Of a stretch of DNA of 64,000 nt, positions 19,700 to 29,305 are shown one piece after another (within the stretch, counting starts at the first letter, position 1; each line of letters starts with the position of its first letter). The position numbers and the translations under genes were made by a program. This stretch comes from Paenibacillus sp. JJ-100 (GTDB taxonomy: Bacteria > Bacillota > Bacilli > Paenibacillales > Paenibacillaceae). The notes beneath the pieces are model-generated. The model worked only from the letters and a program-made list of their open reading frames with translations. It was not told the origin of the DNA and did no database searches. The stretch covers positions 558,001 to 622,000 of the forward strand of contig NZ_CAOJCM010000002.1 in assembly GCF_948329825.1 (NCBI RefSeq), read 5' to 3'.

Positions 19700-20416
19700 A
19701 TGAGAGAACAAACAAACGTACTGGAAAAACGCGGCAACACCAGCTGTTTCTCGGAAGTGAACTTTAATCATCTGCTCGTTACGATGAAAGACCGCACTTA
19801 CCCGGAAGGAACCCATTTATACTGGGAAGGTGACGTCTCTGACAAGCTTTATTATATGAAACGGGGACGTGCCCAGATTACCAAATCTACGGACGAAGGC
19901 AAGGAATTGATCATGTACATGTATCAGACAGGTGATATGATCGGGCAGGCTGATCCTTTTTTCGGCTCCAGACACAGCTTCTCGGCGGAAGTCCTGGAAG
20001 ACAGCGAGATTGGAGTGCTAGAACACAAAGATCTGGAAATGTTAATCTGTCAGCACTGTGACTTTGCGATTGATTTCATGAAGTGGATGGGCATTCACCA
20101 CCGTCTGACACAGACGAAGTTCCGAGATTTAATGTTATACGGCAAACCCGGAGCGCTCTGTTCTACCTTGATCCGACTGTCGAATTCCTATGGGGAACCG
20201 CATGGTGATCATGTGATTATTCATAAAAAAATTACCCACACGGATCTATCCAATATGATTGGAGCTACCCGTGAAAGTGTGAACCGCATGCTCAGTGACC
20301 TTCGCAAAAAAGATGCCATCGAGTATGACAACGGCATGATCGTGATCAAAGACCTAAAGATGCTGCAAGGTATCTGTCACTGCGAACTGTGCCCGAATGA
20401 AATCTGCCGCATCTGA
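19700..20416 (+). CDS. fnr: Crp/Fnr-family anaerobic regulator Fnr (Bacillus type)
   Basis: 238-residue activator with an N-terminal cyclic-nucleotide-like beta-barrel (about 25-140), a dimer helix and a Crp-type HTH (THTDLSNMIGATRESVNRMLSDL). The C-terminal cysteine cluster CxCxxCxxxxC at Cys226, Cys228, Cys231 and Cys236 matches the oxygen-sensitive iron-sulfur site of Bacillus Fnr, which lies at the C-terminus rather than the N-terminus as in E. coli. It is divergent from adhE, with Fnr boxes between and before pflB, so it is the likely controller of this fermentation block. The start has GGGGAG eight bases upstream. Confidence 0.92.
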   Translation: MREQTNVLEKRGNTSCFSEVNFNHLLVTMKDRTYPEGTHLYWEGDVSDKLYYMKRGRAQITKSTDEGKELIMYMYQTGDMIGQADPFFGSRHSFSAEVLEDSEIGVLEHKDLEMLICQHCDFAIDFMKWMGIHHRLTQTKFRDLMLYGKPGALCSTLIRLSNSYGEPHGDHVIIHKKITHTDLSNMIGATRESVNRMLSDLRKKDAIEYDNGMIVIKDLKMLQGICHCELCPNEICRI

Positions 20417-20493
20417 TGATGAACATTATCCAGACCTGTCTTCGTGTTTAATCACGGTTTGGAACAAGTTAGAAGCAACTTAACGCAGAACGT

Positions 20494-20526
20494 AAAAAAA
20501 GCCCAATTCAAAACCGTGGGCTTTTT
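20494..20526 (+). terminator. Bidirectional terminator between fnr and the lipoprotein gene
   Basis: AAAAAAGCCCA / TGGGCTTTTT stem with an 11-nt loop. A and T runs on both sides suit it for ending both convergent genes. Confidence 0.75.
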
Positions 20527-20543
20527 GTGCTCTCTTCTATATG

Positions 20544-21260
20544 CTAAGATACGCTGATTAACTCCAGTTTCACCGCATCACGTGGACCTAATTTCATATC
20601 TAATCCATTCTCTATTAATTCTTTGTCATTGACTTTAATCACCCAGCGCTCATTCATACGGGGCATAATATTTTCGACCGCAACAACGAATTTGTTATTC
20701 TCCGACAGCCGCACAACCCCACTGGACTTTAATACGTCACGAACAGTGCATTCTTGTACATAAATACCAGCATATTGCCGATTCAAATTCGGTTTAACAC
20801 TACCACCGCTAACCTTCAGAAGGGTTGTCTGATATACAACACCTTCTCCTCCGCTGTCAGCAGCTTTGACGTATATGACCACTTCATCTTTGGCATGAAG
20901 CTCCGTATTCCAGTTTTCAGGTTCAATATCCTTGCCGTTCAATTTTACCGCCCAGATTAAAGATGAATCAAGTGATACCTCTCCAACCGATTGAATCCGT
21001 TTGCCGTCTGCCGTAAAATCCACCAGCCCGCTGTTATACAACGCCTTTTTGAGCGTCATTCCTTCACTAAAATCCCGTTTAATGGATTTCGTAGCATCAG
21101 GTAAAAAGGTACTACCATCAATGGCAACCGTAATGGTATTCGCTGAATCTTTCTCGGAGACAACCGGCTGCTCGGAAGGCTGTGGTTCTCTGGTGCACCC
21201 CGTAAGGAATAAGAGAACAAGCACACATAGACTTATATAACCGGGAATTTTCTTCATCAT
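20544..21260 (-). CDS. Lipoprotein with two DUF4430-like domains
   Basis: Exported lipoprotein of 238 residues: leader MMKKIPGYISLC, hydrophobic core, lipobox FLTGC (Cys22-23). Two similar ubiquitin-like units follow: one with GMTLKKALYNSG...WAVKLNGKDIEPENWNTELHAKDEVVIYV, the other with TVRDVLKSSG...RWVIKVNDKELIENGLDMKLGPRDAVKLELI. These recall DUF4430 (transcobalamin C-terminal-like) domains; this is a pattern judgement, not a search. The frame is open to 21431 but the lipoprotein leader starts at 21260. Function unknown; possibly ligand binding at the cell surface. Confidence 0.7.
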   Translation of the reverse strand: MMKKIPGYISLCVLVLLFLTGCTREPQPSEQPVVSEKDSANTITVAIDGSTFLPDATKSIKRDFSEGMTLKKALYNSGLVDFTADGKRIQSVGEVSLDSSLIWAVKLNGKDIEPENWNTELHAKDEVVIYVKAADSGGEGVVYQTTLLKVSGGSVKPNLNRQYAGIYVQECTVRDVLKSSGVVRLSENNKFVVAVENIMPRMNERWVIKVNDKELIENGLDMKLGPRDAVKLELISVS

Positions 21261-21391
21261 GTAGGTAACACCACCCTGCGTAAAATCATTCACCCTGTTG
21301 TCCATACCCACTATTATGTCATATTTTTCGATAAAAAAAAGTGTCAAAGCCGTTACTTTTGTGATTCGCCTAATATGTACATCATCTATAG

Positions 21392-21423
21392 AAAAAAAGA
21401 GAGCCTGCATGAAGGCCCTCTCG
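21392..21423 (-). terminator. Terminator of the 241-residue hypothetical gene
   Basis: Stem GAGAGGGCCT / AGGCTCTC with loop TCATGC, followed by seven T residues on the minus strand, about 35 bp after the stop at 21460. Confidence 0.75.
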
Positions 21424-21459
21424 TTAGCCAAGCATTCATCTTATTCTACTGCTAACAAC

Positions 21460-22185
21460 TTATTGAATATAAGCTTGCATATAGGTACGGCCTCCGTCTA
21501 CATCTTTCACATACGGGTTGATTTCAAACGTTTGTGCGCCTGACACAAAAACACCTGTAAGCAAACGTCCTTTACGAAGTGCACCATCTACCTGTACACA
21601 ACAGGATGGAGCAGCTACGTATTCTTGGTACAGCGGAACATGCCCACAGGGCTGATGAACTTTAAACAACTTGCCCTGCTCATGGAATGGACGATCCGAG
21701 AAATACGTGGGCACAATATATCGTGCGATCACTTCCAGTTCATCCACTGTATAAAACAGCTCATCTCCAAGCCAAGGTGCTAACATGCGAATTTTTTCAT
21801 ATTGTGACCAAACGAGTGCCTGAATCATCATTTCAATCTGGACATATTTACCGTTGCCTGCCTTTAGACAAAGACGATCGCTCTGGGGCTTCCTTAGATG
21901 ATCTGCCCGGTGCGGCATCCGCAGCTCATAGCCAATGCATTTCCAACCGTCAGGGGCCTGGATCCATTTTTGCAGCACTGCCGGAGACGACCCAGGGCCA
22001 GCGGTGTTCAATAACTCATCTTCTACATGAACAAGGTTGTCAGCACCCCAATGTGAGTCTGTCGAAGGTTTGAACAGTTCGGCTGTTTTCTGATAAATCA
22101 GATGAACCTGAATGGATGCGCTCTCAAGTTCTGCGATATCTTGTTTGCCGTAGCGTATTTCACTGGATAAGCTTTCTTCTCTCAT
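21460..22185 (-). CDS. Conserved-looking hypothetical protein, 241 residues
   Basis: I do not recognise the family. The protein is soluble, without signal peptide or membrane segments. It has an aromatic-rich middle (WSQYEKIRMLAPWLGDELFYTVDELEVIARYIVPTYF) and two vicinal cysteines in APSCCVQVDG, plus a lone Cys in HQPCGHVPLY. It has its own terminator and stands between an HxlR regulator and a lipoprotein gene. The start ATG 22185 has AGGAGGCCACTTGTC upstream. Confidence 0.75.
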   Translation of the reverse strand: MREESLSSEIRYGKQDIAELESASIQVHLIYQKTAELFKPSTDSHWGADNLVHVEDELLNTAGPGSSPAVLQKWIQAPDGWKCIGYELRMPHRADHLRKPQSDRLCLKAGNGKYVQIEMMIQALVWSQYEKIRMLAPWLGDELFYTVDELEVIARYIVPTYFSDRPFHEQGKLFKVHQPCGHVPLYQEYVAAPSCCVQVDGALRKGRLLTGVFVSGAQTFEINPYVKDVDGGRTYMQAYIQ

Positions 22186-22303
22186 GACAAGTGGCCTCCT
22201 TCGCTCCGGCCGTCTGCGGCCATTTTCTATAGATTATACTACATCTCATGACAACATGTGCACAGACTCAAGAAAAAGTAGCATCTAAGCTGTGTTAGAA
22301 AAC

Positions 22304-22340
22304 AAAAAACTCCTGATTTCACTGGAAATCAAGAGCTTTT
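22304..22340 (-). terminator. Terminator of the HxlR regulator gene
   Basis: Stem AAAAGCTCTTGATTTC / GAAATCAGGAGTTTTT (one mismatch) about 30 bp after the stop at 22370, with T run GTTTTTTG on the minus strand. Confidence 0.8.
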
Positions 22341-22369
22341 GTCTTACTACAAGCAAAATCCGCCAATCT

Positions 22370-22687
22370 TTATTCCACCCATTGCTCTGCCCAGTCTTGA
22401 ATCTGATTCATAACAGGTTGCAATGCCTTGCCTTTTTCGGTCAGCTCATATTCGATTCGAACCGGCGTTTCCGGGTATACATGACGCACCAGAATACCTT
22501 CACTCTCCAGATCTTTCATCCGTTCTGATAACATTTTGTCACTCATAGATGGGATCAGATTGGAGATGTCTTTGAATCGCTTTGAACCACTCATCAACGT
22601 TTGAATAATCAAACCGTTCCAGCGCTTGCCCAAAAAGGAAAACGCCGTCTCAAAGCGCGGACACATCCGCAGATCTTGGTCTTCCAC
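22370..22687 (-). CDS. HxlR-family transcriptional regulator (YodB-like)
   Basis: Winged-helix regulator of about 105 residues. The order MCPRFETAFSFLGKRWNGLIIQTLM...RFKDIS...MSDKMLSERMKDLE...PVRIEYELTEKGKAL closely follows B. subtilis YodB, including the conserved N-terminal cysteine before Pro that senses quinones and diamide by thiol chemistry. The GTG at 22687 has AGAGGTG at good spacing; GTG 22711 would add eight residues. No target gene is adjacent, so regulation in trans or self-regulation is assumed. Confidence 0.85.
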   Translation of the reverse strand: MEDQDLRMCPRFETAFSFLGKRWNGLIIQTLMSGSKRFKDISNLIPSMSDKMLSERMKDLESEGILVRHVYPETPVRIEYELTEKGKALQPVMNQIQDWAEQWVE

Positions 22688-22895
22688 TTTAATCACCTCT
22701 TTAGAGATCACTCAGCTTACGTTTTGTTAGTATATTTCATAATAACACATTTGAGTTATAAAGAAAACGCCTGTCTCAAAAAAATTCAAATTTAAAGAAG
22801 CGAAATTCAAAGCTAACTCTATATGTTCAGTATACAACATGTTTTTACAGCTAACCATCTAATTGTTATTTAACAACGACTACTCTTATATTACC

Positions 22896-22946
22896 CAAAA
22901 AGAACCCTTCTACCACAGTCAAGCGACTTTGGGAAAAGGGTTCCTG
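22896..22946 (-). terminator. Terminator of the sugar-catabolism cluster
   Basis: AGGAACCCTT / AAGGGTTCT stem with a 26-nt loop, followed by CTTTTTGGG on the minus strand, about 50 bp after the ThuA gene stop. Confidence 0.65.
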
Positions 22947-22993
22947 TTATTCGTGCTACTTTATGACGAATGTCCATTGAATAAAGCTGTGCC

Positions 22994-23722
22994 TTAGACC
23001 AGCACGCCACCAATTGGTCTTACAGGTTCACTCTTACCATATTGCGGCTTCGAGTTACGGGTAGGGTAGGCCCATTTTACAGCGTTGCTGATCACTTTCA
23101 AAATTTCCCGATTGTAATATGTTGGGTACGTCTCGTGTCCAGGTCGGAAGTAGAAGATTTTACCTTCTCCACGGCGGAATGTGCATCCGCTCCGGAATAC
23201 CTCGCCACCCTGGAAATTGCTCACAAACACCAGCTCATCCGGCACTGGAATATCGAAGAATTCACCATACATTTCTTCTTTTTCCAACACAATTTTAGCA
23301 TCGATGCCTTCAGCAATAGGATGTGATGGATTGACACACCAGACGATCTCCTGTTCATCTGCTACTCGCCACTTGAGATCACAGCTTGTGCCCATTAACG
23401 CCTTGAATGGCTTTGAGAAATGACCAGAATGAAGCACAATCATGCCCATACCATTCAACACGCGCTGGGTAACCTTCTGTACAATCTCATCGCTGACACG
23501 ATCATGCGCCATATGTCCCCACCATATAAGCACATCTGTGGAATTCAGCACTTCATCACTCAAACCGTGTTCAGGCTGATCTAGTGTAGCTGTTCGAATC
23601 GCAAATCCTTCGCCGCCAAGTCCATCCGCAAGTGCACAGTGTAGACCGTTCGGATAAACTTCCTTTACTTCATCATGTATTTTCTCATGGACAAACTCAT
23701 TCCAAATGGTGACGTTAATCAT
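22994..23722 (-). CDS. ThuA-domain protein (trehalose-utilisation-like)
   Basis: 242-residue glutamine-amidotransferase-fold protein of the ThuA family (VTIWNEF at the start, [10 protein letters not shown] near residue 66, [17 protein letters not shown], and a C-terminal [18 protein letters not shown]). ThuA proteins sit in disaccharide and polyol catabolic operons; exact chemistry is not established. The ATG at 23722 has AGGGGG eight bases upstream. It follows the epimerase-like gene by about 20 bp and is the last gene of the cluster. Confidence 0.88.
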   Translation of the reverse strand: MINVTIWNEFVHEKIHDEVKEVYPNGLHCALADGLGGEGFAIRTATLDQPEHGLSDEVLNSTDVLIWWGHMAHDRVSDEIVQKVTQRVLNGMGMIVLHSGHFSKPFKALMGTSCDLKWRVADEQEIVWCVNPSHPIAEGIDAKIVLEKEEMYGEFFDIPVPDELVFVSNFQGGEVFRSGCTFRRGEGKIFYFRPGHETYPTYYNREILKVISNAVKWAYPTRNSKPQYGKSEPVRPIGGVLV

Positions 23723-23745
23723 ATTCAATTCCCCCTAGTATAGCT

Positions 23746-24714
23746 CTAAACCCACCACATATCTCCCAGCGGTTCTTCGATTAATACTTGCTGGAGATTT
23801 TGTACGGCTTTTGAAAATCCTTCTTCTACCGACATCAGACCATCTTCATGTTCAATACTTACGACATAATCATATCCAACCAGACGCAGGGCACTCATAA
23901 TGTCTGCCCACGTTTTGTTATCATGTCCGTAGCCAACAGAACGGAACTGCCAAGCACGATCCAACATGTTGGTATAATCCTGCATATCTGTTACCCCGTG
24001 TTTGTTCACGTTCACTGGATCGATTGTAGTGTCTTTAGCATGGAAATGATGGATAGCATTTTCACGACCCAAAATGTGAATCGCCTGCACCGGATCAATT
24101 CCTTGCCACCACATGTGACTTGGATCAAGGTTAGCCCCAATCACTTCGCCTGCTGCTTCGCGCAGTCTTAGCAAGGTTGCTGGTGTGTGTACCGAGAAGC
24201 CACCATGCAGTTCCAGACCCACTTTTACATTACGATCAGCAGCAAATTTACCCCATTCAGTCCAGTAAGGAATGACTTTGTTTTCCCATTGCCATTTCAA
24301 AATTTCTTGAAAATCATTCGGCCAAGGCGCAACAGGCCAGTTCGGATATTTCGCATCTTCATGGTCACCTGGACAGCCAGAGAATGTATTCACAACAGGT
24401 ACTTCCAACTTCTCAGCCAGCTCTACTGTTTTCACGAAATCATCGTGGAAGCCTTTGGCGATGTCTTTTTGCGGATGCAACGGGTTACCGTGGCAGCTAA
24501 GGGCACTGATTGTCAAACCACGTGATTCCACCGCGTTCTTGAAGTTTTTGAGCGCTGTAGGGTTACTTAACAATTCGTCTGGCTTACAATGAGCATTTCC
24601 TGGATGTCCACCTGTTCCGATTTCGACTGCTTTGAGTCCCTTGGAAGCTACATAGTCAAGAGCATCCTCTAATTTACGTCCACCGAATAGTACCAAAAAT
24701 ACGCCGAGTTTCAA
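23746..24714 (-). CDS. Sugar phosphate isomerase/epimerase-like TIM barrel (AP endonuclease 2 family)
   Basis: 322-residue xylose-isomerase-like TIM barrel. Metal-ligand motifs include VEIGTGGHPGN, NTFSGCPGDHED, GLELHGGF and NLDPSHMWWQG with a late SIEHEDGLMSVEEGF, typical of IolE/YcjR-type enzymes acting on keto-sugars or inositol derivatives. A TTG at 24714 (MKLGVFLVLFGG) has GGGAGG eight bases upstream and is preferred to the TTG at 24720. Clustered with an oxidoreductase and ThuA. The probable role is the second step of an oxidised-sugar pathway; the substrate cannot be read from sequence. Confidence 0.88.
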   Translation of the reverse strand: MKLGVFLVLFGGRKLEDALDYVASKGLKAVEIGTGGHPGNAHCKPDELLSNPTALKNFKNAVESRGLTISALSCHGNPLHPQKDIAKGFHDDFVKTVELAEKLEVPVVNTFSGCPGDHEDAKYPNWPVAPWPNDFQEILKWQWENKVIPYWTEWGKFAADRNVKVGLELHGGFSVHTPATLLRLREAAGEVIGANLDPSHMWWQGIDPVQAIHILGRENAIHHFHAKDTTIDPVNVNKHGVTDMQDYTNMLDRAWQFRSVGYGHDNKTWADIMSALRLVGYDYVVSIEHEDGLMSVEEGFSKAVQNLQQVLIEEPLGDMWWV

Positions 24715-24877
24715 GTGCAATTCCTCCCTGATTTAGATAATGTATAATTGCTTGGTTTGGCTATGTCTGTTCGTGCTGTTCCGTTCTCTAGCTTGTTTAG
24801 TTATTGTGGAAAAACAAACATCATTCTATCCCGAAAATTAAACATATCTCATAATGAATTTTCTAAACAAAGCCCCA

Positions 24878-25981
24878 TTATGGAGAAGCAGGTGCCTCAT
24901 TCTCGGAATGACTGATATGGGTTGTTACAACGCGATCATAGGTGCTCTCCAGGTGAATGTGCTTGCCTTCCAGAGAAGAACGCTGAAAAGCATGCATGGC
25001 CTCAAGCACATGGTATGCTAACTTGCCGCTTGCTTTGTGTTCGCGTCCAGCGCGAATCGACTCCACCATCTCGGTCACACCGATGCCTCTCTCATTATGA
25101 CCGCTCTCGAATTCCGGTTTGACCGTCTCCCATGTCTCTTTACCATAGCGGCGAATTTTGACTTCACCATTAAAGAAGTTGGGATCAGGAACACTAAGTG
25201 TGCCCTCTGTACCGTAGATTTCGATAAACGGTAGATCCGAAGCACCGCGGATGTCGAAGCTCGTGATCATCGTCACGATGGCCCCATCAGCAAAATCAAT
25301 CGTTCCAGCCAAATGGGTCGGTGTTTCTACACGAAGCATAGTGCCTTCTTTGGGGCCTGAGCCAACCTTGCGGTCCTGGATCTGAATTCCTGCAGACGCG
25401 CTGATCCGGCGGATCGGGCCAAGCAGTGTAATGAGAGCCGTCAAATAATATGGCCCCATATCAAACATCGGCCCTCCCCCTGCCATATAGAAAAACTCAG
25501 GATCAGGGTGCCAGGCTTCAGGCCCTCCACCCATGAAGAAGGACGTTGCTGCAATTGGCTTGCCAATCAAACCGTCTTCAATCGCTTTACGAGCAGTCTG
25601 GATGCCTGAGCCAAGGAACGTGTCCGGCGCAGAGCCAACGTACAATCCTTTTTCCTCAGCAAGCTCAACGACTTTGCGGCCATCTTCCAGTGAGATGGCC
25701 AGCGGCTTCTCTGCATACACATGCTTGCCTGCTTCCAGAGCAGCGAGATCAGTTATGGCGTGACTGCCGGGAACCGTCAGGTTCAGCACAAGCTCAATCT
25801 CATCGTTTTGTAACAACTCATCTACATTGTAAACGTTTGCGATATTAAATTCATCTGCCCGCTCCTGAGCACGCTCGCGGATCAGGTCAGCGACCGCCAC
25901 AACTTCGATATGAGGATTCGTTTTAAGATTTTCTAAGTAAATCGCACTGATATTGCCGCAACCGATAATACCTGCTTTCAT
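24878..25981 (-). CDS. Gfo/Idh/MocA-family oxidoreductase
   Basis: NAD(P)-dependent sugar dehydrogenase family. The Rossmann motif GIIGCGNISAIYLENL opens the protein, the conserved EKPLAISLEDG gives the catalytic-lysine region, and GGGPMFDMGPYYL holds the substrate-side aspartate and histidine-equivalent region. Chosen start ATG 25981 (about 367 residues, MKAGIIGCG) with GGAG just upstream; ATG 26002 and TTG 26014 are alternatives, with AAGGAG next to 26002. First gene of a minus-strand cluster with the epimerase-like and ThuA genes, divergent from an AraC regulator that probably controls it. Confidence 0.9.
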   Translation of the reverse strand: MKAGIIGCGNISAIYLENLKTNPHIEVVAVADLIRERAQERADEFNIANVYNVDELLQNDEIELVLNLTVPGSHAITDLAALEAGKHVYAEKPLAISLEDGRKVVELAEEKGLYVGSAPDTFLGSGIQTARKAIEDGLIGKPIAATSFFMGGGPEAWHPDPEFFYMAGGGPMFDMGPYYLTALITLLGPIRRISASAGIQIQDRKVGSGPKEGTMLRVETPTHLAGTIDFADGAIVTMITSFDIRGASDLPFIEIYGTEGTLSVPDPNFFNGEVKIRRYGKETWETVKPEFESGHNERGIGVTEMVESIRAGREHKASGKLAYHVLEAMHAFQRSSLEGKHIHLESTYDRVVTTHISHSENEAPASP

Positions 25982-26183
25982 TTTCTCCACGATGATGTTC
26001 ATCTCCTTACGCAAGTAAGAGCTAATGTTCAGCTGTTCAAAATGCTTGTTGGAACGCTAATCTGTTAATAGCGCTCAACTCTAAGTCTATGGTATTCTGT
26101 TTGCGCTTCAATTAAAATGAATAATATGATTGAAACATGAACTATTTGGTCATAATTTTTAAATTCACACAAGGAGTATACTT

Positions 26184-27002
26184 ATGCCAACTGACTTTTC
26201 CTGCCAAGTTCTTACAGCTGGATTTTCATTCCATCGTAAACCCTACAGCATGGTCCAACTGGACGGGGTGAAAAACTACCTGATGCGACTGCAAACCGAT
26301 GGACGCTGCCGTGCTCGCATTGATGGCTCCATGTCCATGGTGGACGCAGGAGATCTGCTTCTTTTTGAACCGGATGAGCCTTATGAACTGAGAATAGACA
26401 ATGAGTACAATCCTATGGGGGAGCGGCTTGTGGAGAGTGGAGACTATCATATTTTCTTCAATGGTTCCTGGGTGGATGAATGGTGGAAACGCCATAAACG
26501 ACCGACTCGAATCAAGGTTGAATTGTCCGAGAGTCTGTTAACTCTGTTTCGACAGCTGATTCTGGAGCAGCGCCGCCTATCCAATCCATATCCTGAGATT
26601 TCGAGTTATTACATGCGTATTCTGTGTCTGGAAGTGGATCGATTATTATCCGAGCATCCGACGAATGCAAAAACGAATTATGTCGCTTACGAAATTAAAA
26701 ATTATATTGAAGAAAATGCTTCTTCCTTGTTCAAACTGGAAGATGTGGCAACACATCTGGGTATCAGCGTCTCGCGGGGTGTGCATCTTTTTAAAGAAAC
26801 ATTCGGCAAAAGCATTATGCAATACACGCTGGATGTACGGCTTAACATGGCGAGAGAACGGATTATTTTCAGTCCCATGACTTTAGAGCAAGTTTCCGAA
26901 TCTTCCGGCTTTAACAATTATACATATTTCCATCGTGTGTTCCGTTCCCGGTTCGGCATGTCGCCAAAGGAATTTCGTCTCATTCACCGGGAACAGATGT
27001 AA
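26184..27002 (+). CDS. AraC-family transcriptional regulator
   Basis: 272 residues: an N-terminal cupin-like sensor (about 10-120, RIDGSMSMVDAGDLLLFEPDEPYEL) and a C-terminal pair of helix-turn-helix motifs (FKLEDVATHLGISVSRGVHLFKETFG; LEQVSESSGFNNYTYFHRVFRSRFGMSPKEFR). AAGGAG precedes the ATG. Divergent from the Gfo/Idh/MocA-epimerase-ThuA cluster over a 200-bp shared control region, so it is the likely sugar-responsive activator of that cluster. Confidence 0.92.
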   Translation: MPTDFSCQVLTAGFSFHRKPYSMVQLDGVKNYLMRLQTDGRCRARIDGSMSMVDAGDLLLFEPDEPYELRIDNEYNPMGERLVESGDYHIFFNGSWVDEWWKRHKRPTRIKVELSESLLTLFRQLILEQRRLSNPYPEISSYYMRILCLEVDRLLSEHPTNAKTNYVAYEIKNYIEENASSLFKLEDVATHLGISVSRGVHLFKETFGKSIMQYTLDVRLNMARERIIFSPMTLEQVSESSGFNNYTYFHRVFRSRFGMSPKEFRLIHREQM

Positions 27003-27120
27003 CGATGTCATTGATGTGAGTGATGTAACCTCTAATCCATTACGAATCCGGTTCATTACGAATCCGTTCGATTACTAAACCAATTTGGCATGTAAGAGAT
27101 TAATCTACATGTCATACAGC

Positions 27121-27435
27121 TTATTTGCGCGCGGCGATGGCCTCGGACACCACCATAGCGAGGTCGTCGTTGCCAAACATAGACAGTACACCAAGCACGG
27201 TATCGTCTGGAATATCTCCGGCTTCCTCCTTGGATACAATGAGCTTCTGCACCTGCTGCAACCGCTCATTGCTCTGCTGATCCGGATATGCTTGCATGTA
27301 CAACTCTGCTGGGTCAAGTCCGTTATTCACACACCACTGAGCAAAGACCAGGATCATCATCTCCTCTTCCTGCTTGTAAGACTCAATGACAGCTTCTTCA
27401 ATTTGCTTGTTACGTTCTTTTTGGTACTCATCCAT
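27121..27435 (-). CDS. Hypothetical small acidic protein
   Basis: About 104 residues from ATG 27435, with AAAGGAG about 13 bases upstream; the frame is open to 27471. It is alpha-helical and charged (MDEYQKERNKQIEEAVIESYKQEEEMMILVFAQWCVNNGLDPAELY). No membrane segment or known motif seen. It lies between the AraC regulator and a second oxidoreductase gene. Family not recognised. Confidence 0.7.
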   Translation of the reverse strand: MDEYQKERNKQIEEAVIESYKQEEEMMILVFAQWCVNNGLDPAELYMQAYPDQQSNERLQQVQKLIVSKEEAGDIPDDTVLGVLSMFGNDDLAMVVSEAIAARK

Positions 27436-27521
27436 GCTTAGTTTGCGCTCCTTTATCTGATATCTGATCAAAATAATCCCCCAAAAAAACAGCTCTTCTT
27501 AGGGAAAGAATGTTATTCAAC

Positions 27522-28460
27522 CTAACCTCGAATCAACTGCTCCGCAAGCTCATGGCTATCCATTACATAACTGGCGCTAATCAAGCAGTCATCCGGTGTA
27601 TCCAGGCAATCAAGAAAATGATCTACAGCTCCGACAAAACCTCTACGTTCCAGAACGGTGTCCCAGCTTCCAAACGTCTCTTTCATCTCATGCTTTCCCT
27701 GTTCTGCATACAGAGCCGTATCCATATTGACCACTTCGACCGATCTTCCTCCGCCGTGCAGCTCTACCTTTTCCAAGTCAGCACCTGCGGAACGAATCAT
27801 ATCGAACCGGGCGATTGCCGTTTTGCTTTGTTTGGCTGTTCCACTTGCGTGCAACAACCGGCCTTCCTCATCTTGGCGAAGCCACTGGTGAACCAGTTGT
27901 ACATCGTGATCTGCGTACCATAACATCAGATCTAACATATGAATGAGATCATCATAGATGGTTTCTGCGGCTGGACGATTCTGCACACCGGTACGGTGTT
28001 TGGTCAAGGTAAGTGTTTCATACCCTTTTCCGCCCTGCATCCATTCTTTTGCTTTCCGATACATGGGAGCGAATCTGCGGTTGAACCCTACAGCGAGTAG
28101 CAACCCCTGTGCCTCAGCGAAGGCAGTCATCTCTTCGGACTCCCGAAGTGTGTAAGATAACGGTTTGTCCACATAAACCGCCAGTCCCTTCTCCAGACAC
28201 GCCATCACAATCTCAAAATGGGATTCCGTTGCTGTATGTACAAATACTGCATCCAGCTCCCAGGACAGAAGCTCTTTCAGATCGCTTGTGCCTCGTTCAA
28301 TCCGATACACCTGCTGAATCTCTTTTACCGGTTCAGGTGAGCGGTTCATAATGCCAACAACTTCTACACGTGGATGGGCAGAGAGTAGTGGCAGATATAC
28401 TTTACGTGCGATCCCTCCAAGTCCAATAATAGCAATTCGGGTACGCTTGATCGTTTCCAT
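27522..28460 (-). CDS. Gfo/Idh/MocA-family oxidoreductase (second copy)
   Basis: 312 residues from ATG 28460 (METIKRTRIAIIGLGGIARKVYLPLL), preceded by AAGGTGG; the frame is open to 28490. It has the Rossmann GLGGIARK, the catalytic-lysine motif YVDKPLSYTL, and the middle YDDLIHMLDLMLW in place of the usual D-x-x-x-H helix. It resembles the YrbE/virulence-factor-type subgroup acting on sugar or inositol derivatives. It is distinct from the enzyme at 24878-25981 (different length and motif spacing), so this is a paralogue rather than a duplication. Single gene. Confidence 0.88.
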   Translation of the reverse strand: METIKRTRIAIIGLGGIARKVYLPLLSAHPRVEVVGIMNRSPEPVKEIQQVYRIERGTSDLKELLSWELDAVFVHTATESHFEIVMACLEKGLAVYVDKPLSYTLRESEEMTAFAEAQGLLLAVGFNRRFAPMYRKAKEWMQGGKGYETLTLTKHRTGVQNRPAAETIYDDLIHMLDLMLWYADHDVQLVHQWLRQDEEGRLLHASGTAKQSKTAIARFDMIRSAGADLEKVELHGGGRSVEVVNMDTALYAEQGKHEMKETFGSWDTVLERRGFVGAVDHFLDCLDTPDDCLISASYVMDSHELAEQLIRG

Positions 28461-28693
28461 GAAGAACATTCCACCTTCAACTATATTCATTCGTCAGTCT
28501 TATCCTAATTCTGGCTTATCACTTTCTACGTCCTATAGTGTAACCTCTCCGCTTTCAACTTGCCAGTGATCCCTATTATAACAGGTGTCTACATGTTCAC
28601 AGACAGTCTACCGTGGTAAACTGAAAATGGGCTGCAGACCCGGATGAATCTGGCCGTTATATAAGGGTCTGAACTGAAAGGAGCGTTTGACTT

Positions 28694-29305
28694 TTGCAAA
28701 AATGGTTATGGCTCCTCGTTTATGTTTTACTAGCCGGAGTCACGTTTATTTACAGATATGAACTGCTGGCCTGGGCCGATGACCATCAGTCCATTCCGCT
28801 TTTACTTTCTATGGCGACGTTGTTTGCCCTCGTTCCTGTTATCCCGTATAAAGTTGTTATTATTGCTTTTGGGTATAGCTACGGCATGACCATGGCCGCA
28901 TGGATTTGCTGGCTTGGGACAACGCTTGCGGCAATACTCGTATATGTTGGAGCAAGAACGATTTTCCGCCAGCAGGCTCGGGTCTATCTCGAACGCATAC
29001 GCGGGTTGAATCGCTTCACGGCCTGGATGGAGGCACACCCGTTCATGGGGGTGATGACCATGCGTTTACTCCCCGTCGTCCCCCAGATGGCAGTCAACAT
29101 CTATGCAGGTATTACATTTACACCATTCTGGGTGTTCATGGTCGCAACGGCCATTGGTAAGATGCCTGCTATCTTTGTGTTTGCTTATGCAGGGGCACAG
29201 GCTGGATCATCCATCTGGCTGAGTTTGGGGATATTGGCTGGATACATGATCGTTATGGCTATGATCTTCTTATTGTTCCGTTATCGGTCACGCAAAAAAG
29301 CTTGA
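28694..29305 (+). CDS. TVP38/TMEM64-family membrane protein
   Basis: 203 residues with about six hydrophobic segments and the VTT/DedA-like core (PVIPYKVVIIAFGYSYG; FMGVMTMRLLPVVPQMAVNIYAGIT). Bacterial VTT proteins are implicated in lipid scrambling and membrane homeostasis. The start is TTG at 28694, with AAAGGAGCG upstream. Single gene. Confidence 0.85.
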   Translation: MQKWLWLLVYVLLAGVTFIYRYELLAWADDHQSIPLLLSMATLFALVPVIPYKVVIIAFGYSYGMTMAAWICWLGTTLAAILVYVGARTIFRQQARVYLERIRGLNRFTAWMEAHPFMGVMTMRLLPVVPQMAVNIYAGITFTPFWVFMVATAIGKMPAIFVFAYAGAQAGSSIWLSLGILAGYMIVMAMIFLLFRYRSRKKA

